Shown: positions 1-10,066, counted from the stretch's first letter. The stretch is 64,000 nt of DNA from Salinihabitans flavidus (GCF_900110425.1 NZ_FODS01000001.1:124001-188000); one strand, 5' to 3'. Made by a program: numbers and translations. Notes: generated by a model from the sequence alone, not told the origin.

Positions 1-534
1 GCCGGGGTGCTGCGGCGCATCCGCTTTTCGATCACCTCGCACGGGCGGCTTGTGTCAGGCCGCTACCAGCCTGACGGCTATGACGGGCAGATCGACACCG
101 GCAAGCGCGTGTCGGAAACGCGGCTGGATTTCGCCGGCACCGTCCCGCGCAAGGTCTCGGGGGCGCAGGACCCCGCCGTGCCCATTCCGGACGCGGCCAA
201 ACGCGGCGCGCACGATCCCATGACCGTGATGTGGCAGGTGCTGCGCGATCAGAGCGACGAGACGCTCTGCGCCTTTGACCAGACGCAGTTCGACGGCACC
301 CGCCTGACCCGGATCACGCTGAGCGCCCGCAAGCAGGTGGACGAAGGGACCGTCACCTGCAATGGCCGCTATGACCGCATCGGCGGCTACAGCGACGAGG
401 AACTGGCGGAGATGGCGACCTCGCCGCTGTCGGTCACCTACCGCGCGGTCGGCGCGGAGGGCGCGCGCTGGCGGGCCGAGGGGCTGAGCATCGTCACCCG
501 CCACGGCACCGCCACGCTGCACCGGCGTGACTGA
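1..534 (+). CDS. DUF3108-like protein, 5' truncated by the window edge
   Basis: The reading frame is open from the first base, so the true start lies outside the window; 177 residues remain. The visible part has a beta-rich pattern with phrases such as GRYQPDGYDGQIDTG near the left edge, and in its second half LCAFDQTQFDGTR, VTCNGRYDRIGGY and a C-terminal beta stretch. This resembles the C-terminal half of DUF3108 proteins, which are usually exported and of unknown function. The signal peptide expected for that family would be upstream and cannot be checked. It is followed by hrpB on the same strand after a 50-bp gap. The family call rests on recall of sequence style, not on a search. Confidence 0.6.
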   Translation, partial: AGVLRRIRFSITSHGRLVSGRYQPDGYDGQIDTGKRVSETRLDFAGTVPRKVSGAQDPAVPIPDAAKRGAHDPMTVMWQVLRDQSDETLCAFDQTQFDGTRLTRITLSARKQVDEGTVTCNGRYDRIGGYSDEELAEMATSPLSVTYRAVGAEGARWRAEGLSIVTRHGTATLHRRD

Positions 535-584
535 CCGGGCGCGCCGGGCTGGACGCGCCGCGCGGCTTGGCCGATAAGACGCCC

Positions 585-3029
585 ATGACGTCCCTGCCGA
601 TCCGCGATGCGATTGCCCCGCTTCTCGACGCCCTGCGCGCGCGAGGCCGCGCTGTGCTTCAGGCCCCGCCCGGCGCGGGCAAGACCACCGTCGTGCCGCT
701 CGAGATGCTGCGCGCCGGGCTGACGCCGGGCCGCATCCTCATGCTGGAGCCGCGCCGCCTCGCCGCGCGCGCCGCCGCAGAACGGATGGCCGAAACCCTT
801 GGCGAGGCGCCCGGCGAAACCGTGGGCTACCGCGTCCGGGGCGACAGCAGGATCGGCAAGGCCACCCGGATCGAGGTCGTGACCGAGGGGATTCTCACCC
901 GCATGATCCAGTCCGACGCCGAACTGTCCGGCATCGGTGCGGTGATCTTCGACGAATTTCACGAACGCTCCCTCAACGCCGATCTGGGCCTTGCGCTCTG
1001 CCTTGAGATCGCGGACGCCCTGCGCGAGGATCTGATCCTTCTGGCCATGTCCGCCACGCTCGACGCCGCGCCGGTGGCCGACCTGATGGGCGGCGCGCCG
1101 GTCATCACCTCCGAAGGGCGCAACTTCCCGGTGGACATTCGCTGGCGCGACACGCCCCTGCCGCGCGGCGCGCGCCTTGAAGAGGCGACCGCCCGCCTGA
1201 TCGAACAGGCCGTGGCCAAGACAGAGGGCGGCGTGCTTGTCTTCCTGCCGGGAGAGGGGGAGATCCGGCGCACGCAGGCGCAGCTCATCCTGCCGAAGGG
1301 TTGCACGATCCACCCGCTCTACGGCGCCCTGCCCTTCGCGGATCAACGCGCCGCGATCAGCCCCGCAGCCACCGGCCGAAAGATCGTTCTGGCCACGGCC
1401 ATCGCGGAGACATCGCTCACGATCGAGGATGTCCGCGTGGTCGTGGATGCCGGACGCGCGCGGCGGGCGCGCTTCGATCCCGGCTCGGGCATGTCGCGCC
1501 TTGTCACCGAACGTGTCACCCGCGCCGAGGCGACGCAGCGCGCCGGGCGCGCGGGGCGGGTGGCCCCGGGCACCTGCTATCGCCTCTGGACCAAGGGAGA
1601 GGAGGGCGCGCTCGCCGCCTATCCGCCGTCGGAGATCGAAAGCGCCGATCTGACCGGGCTCGCGCTGGAGCTGGCCCTCTGGGGCGCGCGGCCCGACGAT
1701 CTGGCCTTTCTCACCCCTCCCAATCCCGGCGCCTATGCCGAGGCCCAGGCCGTGCTGCACATGCTGGGCGCGCTGGACACGCAGAACCGCATCACCGATC
1801 ACGGCCGCGCGCTGGCCGCCCTGCCGCTGCACCCCCGGCTGGGCCACATGCTGACGCTGGCGGGCAAGGCGGCGGCGCCGCTGGCGGCGCTTTTGGCGGA
1901 CCGCGATCCGCTGTCGCGCGGGGCGCCGGTGGATCTGTCGCTGCGGATCGAGGCGCTGACCGACCTCAAGCGCTTCACCGATCGCCGCCCCTGGCAGGTC
2001 AGCCGCGCCGCCCTGCGCCGCATCCGCGACGAGGCCAAGCGCCTGTCCCAAAGCGCCCCGGAGACCCCGGACAGGGCCCACAGCCTCGCGGAGATGGCCG
2101 CCCTCGCCTATCCCGACCGCATCGGCCTGCACCGCAAGGGCGACGCGCCGCGCTTCGTGCTGTCGGGCGGCAAGGGCGCCGTGATGGACGAAAGCGACCC
2201 GCTCGCGGCGGCCCGGCTCATCGTCGTCACCGATACCGACGGCAACCCGCGCGAGGCCCGCATCCGGCAGGCCGTCCGCATCAGCGAGGGCGAAATCCGC
2301 GCCCTGTTTGCCGACCGGATCGCCTGGACCGATCTGTGCGACTGGTCGCGGCGCGAGCGGCGGGTCATCGCCCGCCAACAGGAGCGCCTTGGCGCGCTCC
2401 CGCTCGACGACCGGATCTGGAAGGACGCGCCTGCGGACGCCATCGCCCGCGCCATGCTGGACGGGGTGCGCGATCTGGGCCTGACCCTGACCGACGCCGC
2501 CCGCCGCTTCATCGCCCGCGTGACGCTTTTGCGCGCGGCGGGGCACGATCTGCCCGACATGTCCGAACCGGCCCTGATGGAGACCCTGGAGGACTGGCTC
2601 TTGCCGCATCTGACCGGCGTGCGCACGGCCGAGGAATGGAAACGGTTCGACCCGCTTCCCGCGTTGCGCGCCATGCTCGACTGGCCGCAGATGCAACTGC
2701 TCGACCGGCTGGCGCCGGCGCATTTCACCACCCCGCTGGGCCGCAAGATCCCCATCGACTATTCCGGCGAACACCCGCAGATCGCCCTGCGCCTGCAAGA
2801 GATGTTCGGCCAGACCACGCACCCGGTGATCGCGGGCACGCCCCTGCGCGTCACGCTGCTCTCGCCTGCTGGGCGCCCGGTGCAGACCACGATGGATATT
2901 CCCGGCTTCTGGGCCTCATCCTACGCCGATGTGCGCAAGGACATGCGCGGCCGCTACCCCCGGCATCCCTGGCCCGAAGACCCGACGGTGGCCGATCCCA
3001 CCCTGCGCGCCAAGCGGCGCGGCACCTGA
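585..3029 (+). CDS. hrpB: ATP-dependent helicase HrpB
   Basis: DEAH/RHA-type superfamily 2 helicase of 814 residues, the usual HrpB length. Visible motifs in order: Walker A GAGKTT at residues 30-35, DEFH (motif II, the DEAH-box variant) at about 123-126, an SAT motif shortly after, and the helicase C-terminal motif QRAGRAGR near residue 320. The C-terminal HrpB domain ends in the family-typical RYPRHPWPEDP. HrpB function is poorly defined; it is presumed to act on RNA in the cytoplasm and is dispensable in Escherichia coli. ATG at 585 is preferred to the in-frame TTG at 567 because family members start close to the LPIRDAIAPLLDAL stretch. It stands alone between the DUF3108-like gene and the NUDIX gene. 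Confidence 0.95.
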   Translation: MTSLPIRDAIAPLLDALRARGRAVLQAPPGAGKTTVVPLEMLRAGLTPGRILMLEPRRLAARAAAERMAETLGEAPGETVGYRVRGDSRIGKATRIEVVTEGILTRMIQSDAELSGIGAVIFDEFHERSLNADLGLALCLEIADALREDLILLAMSATLDAAPVADLMGGAPVITSEGRNFPVDIRWRDTPLPRGARLEEATARLIEQAVAKTEGGVLVFLPGEGEIRRTQAQLILPKGCTIHPLYGALPFADQRAAISPAATGRKIVLATAIAETSLTIEDVRVVVDAGRARRARFDPGSGMSRLVTERVTRAEATQRAGRAGRVAPGTCYRLWTKGEEGALAAYPPSEIESADLTGLALELALWGARPDDLAFLTPPNPGAYAEAQAVLHMLGALDTQNRITDHGRALAALPLHPRLGHMLTLAGKAAAPLAALLADRDPLSRGAPVDLSLRIEALTDLKRFTDRRPWQVSRAALRRIRDEAKRLSQSAPETPDRAHSLAEMAALAYPDRIGLHRKGDAPRFVLSGGKGAVMDESDPLAAARLIVVTDTDGNPREARIRQAVRISEGEIRALFADRIAWTDLCDWSRRERRVIARQQERLGALPLDDRIWKDAPADAIARAMLDGVRDLGLTLTDAARRFIARVTLLRAAGHDLPDMSEPALMETLEDWLLPHLTGVRTAEEWKRFDPLPALRAMLDWPQMQLLDRLAPAHFTTPLGRKIPIDYSGEHPQIALRLQEMFGQTTHPVIAGTPLRVTLLSPAGRPVQTTMDIPGFWASSYADVRKDMRGRYPRHPWPEDPTVADPTLRAKRRGT

Positions 3030-3111
3030 ACCAAACTTGCAGCTTCCGCTACGTCGCCCTATATATCTCTGGGTAATAACAAAAAACGCTTGAGCAGGTA
3101 GGCAGACAGTC

Positions 3112-3570
3112 ATGGTTGACGTTTTCAGAAAGGCCTGGGCCGAAATGGTCCGGCCCATGCTATCACGCCCCAAGCGGTTTCAGGTGGGCGCGCTCTGTTA
3201 CCGCGAGGATGACGGTGAGCCGCGCGTGCTGCTGGTGACGAGCCGCGGCTCCGGGCGCTGGATCATCCCCAAGGGATGGCCCATCGACGGCATGGACGCA
3301 CCGCAGGCCGCGATGCAGGAAGCCTGGGAAGAGGCCGGCGTGGCAGAGGGGCACATCTCCGACGATCCCATCGGCACCTATGATTACGACAAGGAACTCA
3401 AGACCGGCCTGCCGGTGGCGGTCGAAACCCTCGTTTTCCCGCTTGAGGTCGAAGCCCTCTCCGACGACTTCCCCGAGGCGCATGAACGCCGCCGCAAATG
3501 GGTGTCTCCGGCTCAGGCCGCGAACATGGTGGATGAAGCACAGTTGCAGGACATCCTGCGCCGTTTGTAA
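3112..3570 (+). CDS. NUDIX hydrolase
   Basis: A single NUDIX domain fills this 152-residue protein. The fold is recognisable from VGALCYR (first strand), GRWIIPKGWP before the Nudix helix, and QEAWEEAGV at the end of the Nudix box. Relative to the canonical box (G-x5-E-x7-REUxEExGU) the first Glu is Met and the Arg is Gln, while the metal-binding EE pair is kept. Proteins of this shape cleave nucleoside diphosphate-X or diphosphoinositol substrates; the substrate here cannot be told. The ATG at 3112 follows a purine-rich GAGCAGGTAGG stretch. It precedes the phosphate transporter by about 80 bp on the same strand, but a shared transcript is not shown. Confidence 0.88.
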   Translation: MVDVFRKAWAEMVRPMLSRPKRFQVGALCYREDDGEPRVLLVTSRGSGRWIIPKGWPIDGMDAPQAAMQEAWEEAGVAEGHISDDPIGTYDYDKELKTGLPVAVETLVFPLEVEALSDDFPEAHERRRKWVSPAQAANMVDEAQLQDILRRL

Positions 3571-3653
3571 CAGTTTTATGACAACGCGGGTTGATTTGGC
3601 CGTCGGGGTTCTCTAGCCCCCACTCGACTGCATACCTCGGGGGCGCGCCAACC

Positions 3654-5138
3654 GTGAGCGACAAGAACGACAATCTCGACCATCTCGAAACGCTGGATCG
3701 CGACCTGCACCGCTTTTCTCATCTGGAAACGGCGGCGCAATACGTCTCGCGTCCCGCCGTCGGGCCGGGCATCGCGCTGATATTCGTGGTGATCGCCGGG
3801 CTCATGGCGGCACTGCTGTTCGGCTCCACCTCCAACACATTGATCGTGGCCGCAGCGGCGGTGTTCGGGGCCTATATGGCGCTCAATATCGGCGCCAACG
3901 ACGTGGCCAACAACATGGGCCCGGCGGTGGGGGCCAATGCGCTCACCATGGGCGGGGCCATCGCCATCGCCGCTGTGTTCGAAAGCGCCGGCGCGCTGCT
4001 CGCGGGGGGGGATGTCGTCTCCACCGTGTCCAAGGGGATCGTGCAGGCCGACGCGGTGGCCAGCACCGGCATCTTCATCTGGGCGATGATGGCGGCGCTG
4101 ATCTCCTCGGCGCTCTGGGTCAACCTTGCCACATGGGTCGGCGCGCCGGTCTCCACCACGCATTCGGTTGTTGGCGGGGTCATGGGCGCGGGCATCGCGG
4201 CGGCGGGCATGGCGGCGGTGAACTGGCCGACAATGGGCGCCATCGCGGCAAGCTGGGTGATCTCGCCACTGATGGGCGGGGCCATCGCCGCGGCCTTCCT
4301 GTGGCTGATCAAGTCGCGCATCATCTACCAGGAGGACAAGATCGCCGCCGCCCGCGTCTGGGTGCCGATCCTCGTGGGGATCATGGCCGGGGCCTTCACC
4401 ACCTACCTCGCGCTCAAGGGCCTCAAGCGGGTGCTCGACATAGGCCTGCCCACGGCGCTTCTGATCGGGCTGGCGGTTGGCGTTCTGTGCTGGATCGTGA
4501 CCATCCCGCTCACCCGGCGCAAGGCGGTCGGGCTGGAGAACCGCAACAAGTCGCTCAAGGTGCTGTTCGGCCTGCCGCTGGTGATTTCCGCCGCGCTGCT
4601 GAGCTTTGCGCATGGCGCCAACGACGTGGCCAATGCCGTCGGCCCGCTCGCCGCCATCGTCCACGCCAGTCAGGAAGGCCAGTTTTCCGCAGAGGTCGCG
4701 ATCCCGATCTGGGTCATGGTGATCGGCGCCTTCGGCATTTCCTTCGGGCTGTTTCTCTTCGGGCCGAAGCTGATCCGCATGGTCGGCTCGCAGATCACCA
4801 AACTGAACCCGATGCGCGCCTATTGCGTGGCGCTGTCGGCGGCCATCACCGTGATCATCGCCTCATGGCTGGGCCTGCCGGTCAGCTCCACCCATATCGC
4901 CGTGGGCGGTGTCTTCGGGGTGGGTTTTTTCCGCGAATGGCACGCAGAGCGGCGGATGCGTGAAAGCTCCAACGCCCGCCCCCCCGAACTGCGCATCGCA
5001 CCCGAGGAACGTCGCCGCCGCAAGCTCGTGCGCCGCTCGCATTTCATGACCGTGATCGCGGCCTGGATCATCACCGTGCCCGCCGCCGCGCTCCTGTCGG
5101 GGGTGATCTTCCTGCTGCTCAACGCGGTTCTGGGCTAG
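3654..5138 (+). CDS. pit: Inorganic phosphate transporter, PiT family
   Basis: A 494-residue membrane protein with the two PHO4 signature repeats: GANDVANNMGPAVGAN near residue 80 and GANDVANAVGPLA near residue 325. These repeats define low-affinity, cation-coupled phosphate transporters of the inner membrane. About ten to twelve hydrophobic segments are visible, with a basic cytoplasmic stretch (EERRRRKLVRR) near the C-terminus. The start is taken as GTG at 3654 (SDKNDNLDHLE follows), giving a short acidic N-terminal extension before the first membrane segment; an upstream TTG in the same frame would read through non-conserved sequence. The protein is slightly longer than many PiT members because of that N-terminal extension. 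Confidence 0.93.
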   Translation: MSDKNDNLDHLETLDRDLHRFSHLETAAQYVSRPAVGPGIALIFVVIAGLMAALLFGSTSNTLIVAAAAVFGAYMALNIGANDVANNMGPAVGANALTMGGAIAIAAVFESAGALLAGGDVVSTVSKGIVQADAVASTGIFIWAMMAALISSALWVNLATWVGAPVSTTHSVVGGVMGAGIAAAGMAAVNWPTMGAIAASWVISPLMGGAIAAAFLWLIKSRIIYQEDKIAAARVWVPILVGIMAGAFTTYLALKGLKRVLDIGLPTALLIGLAVGVLCWIVTIPLTRRKAVGLENRNKSLKVLFGLPLVISAALLSFAHGANDVANAVGPLAAIVHASQEGQFSAEVAIPIWVMVIGAFGISFGLFLFGPKLIRMVGSQITKLNPMRAYCVALSAAITVIIASWLGLPVSSTHIAVGGVFGVGFFREWHAERRMRESSNARPPELRIAPEERRRRKLVRRSHFMTVIAAWIITVPAAALLSGVIFLLLNAVLG

Positions 5139-5420
5139 GGCCCGCCCCCGGCACCGGCGGCCCAATGCTGATCTGGCCTGCCCCACCGCGAATGCAGAGG
5201 GGCGGGCGCGGGAGTTGGCCATAAGGAAACGTTGAGGCTTGGCCCCAATGCGCGGAGTAAAGGCGCATATGCGCCGCCGCGCAGCGCCCGACCGCCCCCT
5301 CGGGCGGGGCGCTGCGCGGCTCCTCCCGCATCCCTTGGCTTGCCCTCAAGGCCAGCCGCGCCATACACCAAGACCCCGGACACACCCGTCCGGGGCCTCG
5401 CCCGCCATCTCATGGCTGTC
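5139..5420. other. Intergenic gap between convergent genes with two GC-rich palindromes
   Basis: No credible gene is seen here. The gap separates the 3' ends of the phosphate transporter (plus strand) and the pectate-lyase-like gene (minus strand). It holds a 14-bp perfect palindrome at 5262-5275 and a very strong hairpin at 5277-5319, annotated separately. Confidence 0.6.
5277..5319. terminator. GC-rich hairpin, probable bidirectional terminator
   Basis: Outer arms CCGCGCAGCGCC (5277-5288) and GGCGCTGCGCGG (5308-5319) are perfectly complementary over 12 bp. Inside them, after a 3-nt bulge (CGA), CCGCCC pairs with GGGCGG around a CCTC loop. The hairpin sits between two convergent genes, where it would serve both strands. 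There is no T tract on either side, so it would be an unusual terminator. Confidence 0.6.
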
Positions 5421-7704
5421 TCAATCCATCCGGATCGTGACCGACACCTCGCCGCGCACCGCCTGCTCCCAGTTGAGATGCACCGCGCTGCCGTCGCCGC
5501 CCCGCTCTGTGTTGACATAGGGCACCGTGTATTGCGCCACGTTCGCGCCGTTGCGGATCGCGCCTTTCATCACCACCGCGTCCACGCTGCGCGCGCGCCC
5601 GCCGAACGGCAGCTGCCCGTCTGTGTCCACCAACCATGTTCCGGCCTCGGTGTTCTGGCTGTGGGTCATGACAAGCGGGCTGTAAACCGGCGTCGTGATC
5701 GCGTGATAGGTGTTGCCCGTGAACAGGATGTTCTTGCCCTTGCTCATGTCGAGTCCGGCATAGCTCGTGTCCACCGTGTCAACCCGGTCGATCACCCCGT
5801 TGATGGATCGGAACTTGTTGCCCGTCACGGTCAGTCCGCCGATGAAATGATCCTGTCCATGCGGCTTGATCACCAGATAGGAAAACCACGGCGCGACTTC
5901 GGACGACAGGAACACGTTGTCGGTGATGCTCAACGCGCTGAAGGAAAAACCGACGGTGAAATCGGGGCGCGCTTCATGCTCGTTGCTCCACTCGATCGTG
6001 CAGTTGTCGACGTAGTTGCCCACGATGGAGGTGGAACAATATGTCCGCGTCAGCACGATCCCCGCCAGTCGTATCCCCGCAGAGGCGCTGTCCCCCTGAA
6101 AGAAGTGATTGCCGCTCACGACCGAATTGGCCCCGGCCAGCACCGCGAAATGCCGGAACTGCGTCGCCCGGTTGTTGCGCAGCTTCACATCGTTGGCATT
6201 GGCGTTGAGCACGAGCGACACCCGATCCTGCGCCAGCTCGCTGCCCTCGCGGCTGAGGAACTGGCACCTGTCCACGAGCATCCCCTGACAGCCTGTGCCG
6301 ATGGAGGTGATCGCACGATCCCGCGGCCGCGTGAAGAACGTGTCGCGCGCATGAAAGATCAGCCCCGCCCGCGCCAGCATGACCCCGCTGGCATGGCCGT
6401 TGCACAGGAAATCCACATCCGCGATCGTGAACCGCGTCAGCTTGTCGAAGCCGCTGAAATCCAGAATGTATTTGAACCGCGTGAAGGTATAGGTCTGCGT
6501 GCCCTCCGCATCGAAGAGCGCGCTTGAAAGCGTCACTTCCTGCGTCGCGACGTTCTTGGCCTTCACGTAGACCTCGCGCCCGACGCCGTTGCCCGTCACC
6601 AGCGCCCCCACGGGGATATTGGCGACATTGACCACATTGCTCAGCACCTTGGAATCGCTCGCCGAATAGCTCGCCTGCGATGTCACGACATCCGGGTCCC
6701 ACGCTGGGCCACCACTGACATAGAACTGCCCGTTGCGGATCGTGCGCCGCACCGCGTATTCGGTCCGCGTCGCCACAGCCGCCTGCATGTCCACCGGCGC
6801 CGTGATCGTCACCGCGCGCCCGCCCATGTCGAGCGATTCATGGTTGCCGTCGTTCACCAGCGCCTGAAACGCCTTTTTGAAGGCCAGCTCCTCATTGCCG
6901 AAGGCGTCGATATAGGCCGGCAGGTGGAAATCCTTGGCCAGCGCAAGGGTCCGGTCATCGGGCATCGTCACCGTGCCTTCGAAGATCACCGGCGACTCCA
7001 TCGTCACGCTGTCGCCAAGGTAATAAACCCCCTCGGGCACCAGTACCCGCCGCCCGCCGGCGGCCGCGTCCGCCGCCTCGAACGCGGCGCTGTCATCGGT
7101 GCTGCCGTCCCCGAGCGCGCCGAAATCGCGCACGTCCACCCGGCTGAGCAGATCGCGGTGAAACACCGCCGTGACATCCTCGATCTCGATATCGTCGATC
7201 CGCACCACGCCGCCGTTCGGGCCGGTCAGGTCGATCCCGAAATGCCCGTAGATCGGCTCCGTGCCCCAGACCAATGTCCACCCCGGTGCGCAGCCCGGTG
7301 CCGACGATCGCGCTGATCTCCATCACCTCGCCATAGGACGACAGCGCGGTGGATGGCCCCGTCTCCGGCACCCCGCCCACATGCGCGCCGCCCGATGTTC
7401 CCGCCCAGGCCGCCACGCGCACCGACGGGAAGTTGCCGCTCACCGCTTTGATCCGCGCGCGCACCCGCAGATAGCACCCCGGCAGGATCGGCGTCTCGCC
7501 CATATACCGGAGCTTCTGCGTCGCGTCGGTCTTCAGCACCTCCAGACAGCCGCCGAAATCCTGATCGGCCGGCACGAAGGCGGCATTGGCCGCACCGTCA
7601 TAGGTGTCCGATCCCGGGGTGCCGTTGCCGCTCGACCACACGTCCAGCCCGTTCGCGAAGGGCGGCGGCATGAAAAGCACGCCATCCGTAATTGCCTTGT
7701 TCAT
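5421..7704 (-). pseudogene. Pectate-lyase-fold (GH28-related) beta-helix protein, frameshifted
   Basis: Two overlapping minus-strand frames encode one protein of about 760 residues. The first part (from ATG at 7704, starting MNKAITDGVLFMPPPF) is a beta-sandwich-like N-terminal domain. The second part begins at about 7274 and carries the pectate-lyase/GH28-related start RDFGALGDGSTDD followed by a long run of parallel beta-helix repeats with many N and V residues. The frames join at 7273-7274, where removal of one A (plus strand) restores VD-M-VWGTEPIYGHF. No signal peptide is visible. Such proteins resemble phage tailspike or polysaccharide-acting enzymes; no catalytic assignment is made. The break is either a true inactivation or a single-base sequence error. 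Confidence 0.75.
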
Positions 7705-7843
7705 TCAAACCCCTTTCCACACGGGCCCCGCGCCCGCGCTCCGTTGTGCGCCATTCTCAGGAACCGGGGTACGCGCCCCGGCGGAAAGGGAAATATCAAC
7801 ACGGGCTTAACGCGCGGTCACATCACCGTCACGGTGCCCTGTC

Positions 7844-8239
7844 TCACACTGCGGCGCCCGGCGCCTCCAGAACTTGCACCGCGTTGATTTTCCATCCGTT
7901 TTCGCCCTCGACCATCTGGTAATCAAGCAGGTGGGTCCGCCCCGCCCGGTCGCGGATCAGCACCTTCTGCCACAGCGCGCCCCCGATCTCGCGCAGGTTG
8001 AGATACCGAACCTCGCCGGGCCGCCACACCATCGGATAGCCTTGCCGCACCATCGCGCCGAACCGCTCTGCCGTGCCGAACAGACGGCGGATACCGGGGC
8101 TGGCGTGCTCGAAGGCGCCCTCCACGTCATCGGCCTGAAACCGCGCGATCTGATCGGAAATCACCCCTTGGATCGCGGTCTCCTGCGCCAGCGGGGCCGA
8201 GGCCCAGAGCACCAGACATATCGCCAGAACATATCTCAT
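7844..8239 (-). CDS. DUF4864 domain-containing exported protein
   Basis: A 131-residue protein with a signal peptide (MRYVLAICLVLWASAPLAQ) and a compact alpha+beta domain containing DQIARFQADDVEGAFEHASPGIRRLFG, then YPMVWRP, ending GWKINAVQVLEAP. This pattern fits DUF4864, an NTF2-like family of unknown function. The start ATG at 8239 is supported by a strong Shine-Dalgarno sequence (GGGAGGATC) just upstream and by the signal peptide; the longer frame would add a charged leader. It lies between the frameshifted beta-helix gene and lysyl-tRNA synthetase, all on the minus strand. Confidence 0.8.
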   Translation of the reverse strand: MRYVLAICLVLWASAPLAQETAIQGVISDQIARFQADDVEGAFEHASPGIRRLFGTAERFGAMVRQGYPMVWRPGEVRYLNLREIGGALWQKVLIRDRAGRTHLLDYQMVEGENGWKINAVQVLEAPGAAV

Positions 8240-8311
8240 CGCATGATCCTCCCGAACCATGAGATAGCGCGCGGCGCTCCGCCGTCCACGGCGCGCGTGG
8301 GGCGGGCGCAT

Positions 8312-8335
8312 GCCCGGGTCGCACGCGACCCGGGC
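8312..8335 (-). terminator. Hairpin downstream of lysyl-tRNA synthetase
   Basis: GCCCGGGTCG (8312-8321) and CGACCCGGGC (8326-8335) form a perfect 10-bp stem with a 4-nt loop, beginning 8 bp after the lysyl-tRNA synthetase stop. No T tract follows, so strength as an intrinsic terminator is uncertain. Confidence 0.55.
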
Positions 8336-8343
8336 GAGATGGA

Positions 8344-9921
8344 TCAGCCCGACAGCTCTCCCGCCAGCGCCCGGTCGATCAGCGTCACGGTCTCGTCAAT
8401 CCCGTAAAGCGCGATGAACCCGCCGAAACGCGGCCCCTGGCTGGCGCCCAGAAGCACCTCGTAAAGCGCCTTGAACCAGTCGCGCAGCGGCTCGAACCGC
8501 TCACGCCCGCAGGCGAAGACCAGCGATTGCAGCGCCTCGGCATCCGCCGGCCCCTCCCATGCGGCCAGCCCGTCGCGCAAGTCCTCCAGCGCCTCGCGCT
8601 CAAGCGCGGTGGGCGCTCGGAACACCCGCGCGGGTTTGACGAAATCGTTGTAATAGCGCACCGCGAATTTCGCCGCCGCATCCAGATCGGGATGGGTTTC
8701 GGCGCTCGCCTCGGGCGCATAGCGCCGGATGAATCCCCAAAGCGTTTCGGTGTCCTCCGCCCCGGCGACAGAGGCGAGATTGAGAAGCATGGAGAACGGC
8801 ACCACCAGATTGCTTGCCGGCACGTCCCCGCCATGGACATGAAACACCGGGTTGCTCAACTGCGCCTTGAGATCCTGCGCAGGGTATGCGCGCAACTGCT
8901 GGTGATACTCGTCCACCGCCTTGGGGATCACGTCGAAGTAAAGCCGCTTGGCCGACTTCGGCTTCTGATACATGAAATAGCTGAGCGATTCCGGCGCCGC
9001 GTAGGTCAGCCATTCCTCCATCGACAGGCCGTTGCCTTTCGACTTGGAAATCTTCTGCCCGGCGTCGTCATTGAACAGCTCGTAGGACAGGCTTTCGGGC
9101 GGCCGCTTGCCCAGCGCCCGGCAGATCTTTGTCGATTGCGTAACCGAATCGATCAGATCCTTGCCCGACATCTCGTAATCCACGCCCAGCGCCGCCCAGC
9201 GCAGCGCCCAGTCCGGCTTCCACTGCATCTTCACATTCCCGCCGGTGACAGGCACCTCCATACGCTCGCCGTCCGGCTCCTCGTAAACGATCGTGCCTTT
9301 CGCCACATTGCGCTCCAGCGTGGGCACCTGAAGCACATGGCCGGTCTTGGGAGAGACGGGCAGGAACGGCGAATAGCTCGCCTGCCGCTCCGGTCCCAGC
9401 GTCGGCAGCATGATCTCCATGATCTTGTCGAACCGCTCCAGCGCGACAAGCAGCATCTCGTCGAACCGCCCCGAGGTGTAATACTCCGTCGCGCTCGCGA
9501 ACTCATACTCAAAGCCGAAGCTGTCCAGAAACGCGCAAAGCCGCGCATTGTTGTGATGGGCAAAGCTCTCATGCGTGCCGAACGGATCGCGCACCCGGCT
9601 CAGCGGCAGGTTAAGATCCTGTTTCAACTCCTCCTTCATCGGCAGGTTGGAGGGGATCTTGCGCAACCCGTCCATGTCGTCGGAAAAACAGATCAGCCGC
9701 GTGGGAATATCGCTCATCACCTCGAAGGCGCGGCGCACCATCGTGGTGCGCGCCACCTCGCCGAAGGTGCCGATATGCGGCAGCCCGCTCGGCCCGTATC
9801 CGGTCTGGAACAGGACATGCCCCTTGTCGGGCGCGCCGCTCTCATAGCGTTTGAGCACCCGGCGCGCCTCCTCGAAGGGCCACGCTTTGGACGCAAGGGC
9901 GGCGTCGCGCAATTCGGACAT
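8344..9921 (-). CDS. lysK: Lysyl-tRNA synthetase, class I
   Basis: Charges tRNA-Lys with lysine. The 525-residue protein is the class I type (Rossmann fold) used by archaea and many alphaproteobacteria in place of the class II LysS. The HIGH signature reads PHIGTF at residues 48-53 and the KMSKS loop reads KISKSKGNG near residue 290. The sequence [19 protein letters not shown] is typical of bacterial class I LysRS. The start at ATG 9921 ([14 protein letters not shown]) is preferred over the TTG- or GTG-type codons five residues upstream. It stands alone, with a hairpin after its stop codon. Confidence 0.95.
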   Translation of the reverse strand: MSELRDAALASKAWPFEEARRVLKRYESGAPDKGHVLFQTGYGPSGLPHIGTFGEVARTTMVRRAFEVMSDIPTRLICFSDDMDGLRKIPSNLPMKEELKQDLNLPLSRVRDPFGTHESFAHHNNARLCAFLDSFGFEYEFASATEYYTSGRFDEMLLVALERFDKIMEIMLPTLGPERQASYSPFLPVSPKTGHVLQVPTLERNVAKGTIVYEEPDGERMEVPVTGGNVKMQWKPDWALRWAALGVDYEMSGKDLIDSVTQSTKICRALGKRPPESLSYELFNDDAGQKISKSKGNGLSMEEWLTYAAPESLSYFMYQKPKSAKRLYFDVIPKAVDEYHQQLRAYPAQDLKAQLSNPVFHVHGGDVPASNLVVPFSMLLNLASVAGAEDTETLWGFIRRYAPEASAETHPDLDAAAKFAVRYYNDFVKPARVFRAPTALEREALEDLRDGLAAWEGPADAEALQSLVFACGRERFEPLRDWFKALYEVLLGASQGPRFGGFIALYGIDETVTLIDRALAGELSG

Positions 9922-10036
9922 GTCATTCTCCAGCACTACGGGCGATGCCCCGCGCGCCCCATGCGCGCGCAGGCTCCGCGCTTCCTATTGCGCCCTCAAG
10001 GCCGGGTCAACATCCGGGCGGATCGCCCCCGATGCC

Positions 10037-10066
10037 CCCGCTTCATCTTTGCGTCAAATACTCCGG
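10037..10066 (-). repeat. Dispersed 30-bp element CCGGAGTATTT-N4-CAAAGATGAAGCGGG, copy 1
   Basis: Read on the minus strand this 30-bp segment matches the segment at 54933-54962 at 26 of 30 positions, differing only in the four bases between ATTT and CAAAG. It lies downstream of the CPA1 antiporter stop and upstream of lysyl-tRNA synthetase, in terminator-like position for the antiporter. The preceding CCGG-ACC-CCGG can form a short stem. Confidence 0.6.

Noticed and set aside
438-2822. Long minus-strand open frame antisense to hrpB
   Set aside because: Composition is rich in Arg, Gln, Gly and His, typical of antisense frames in GC-rich DNA, while the plus strand encodes an unmistakable helicase.
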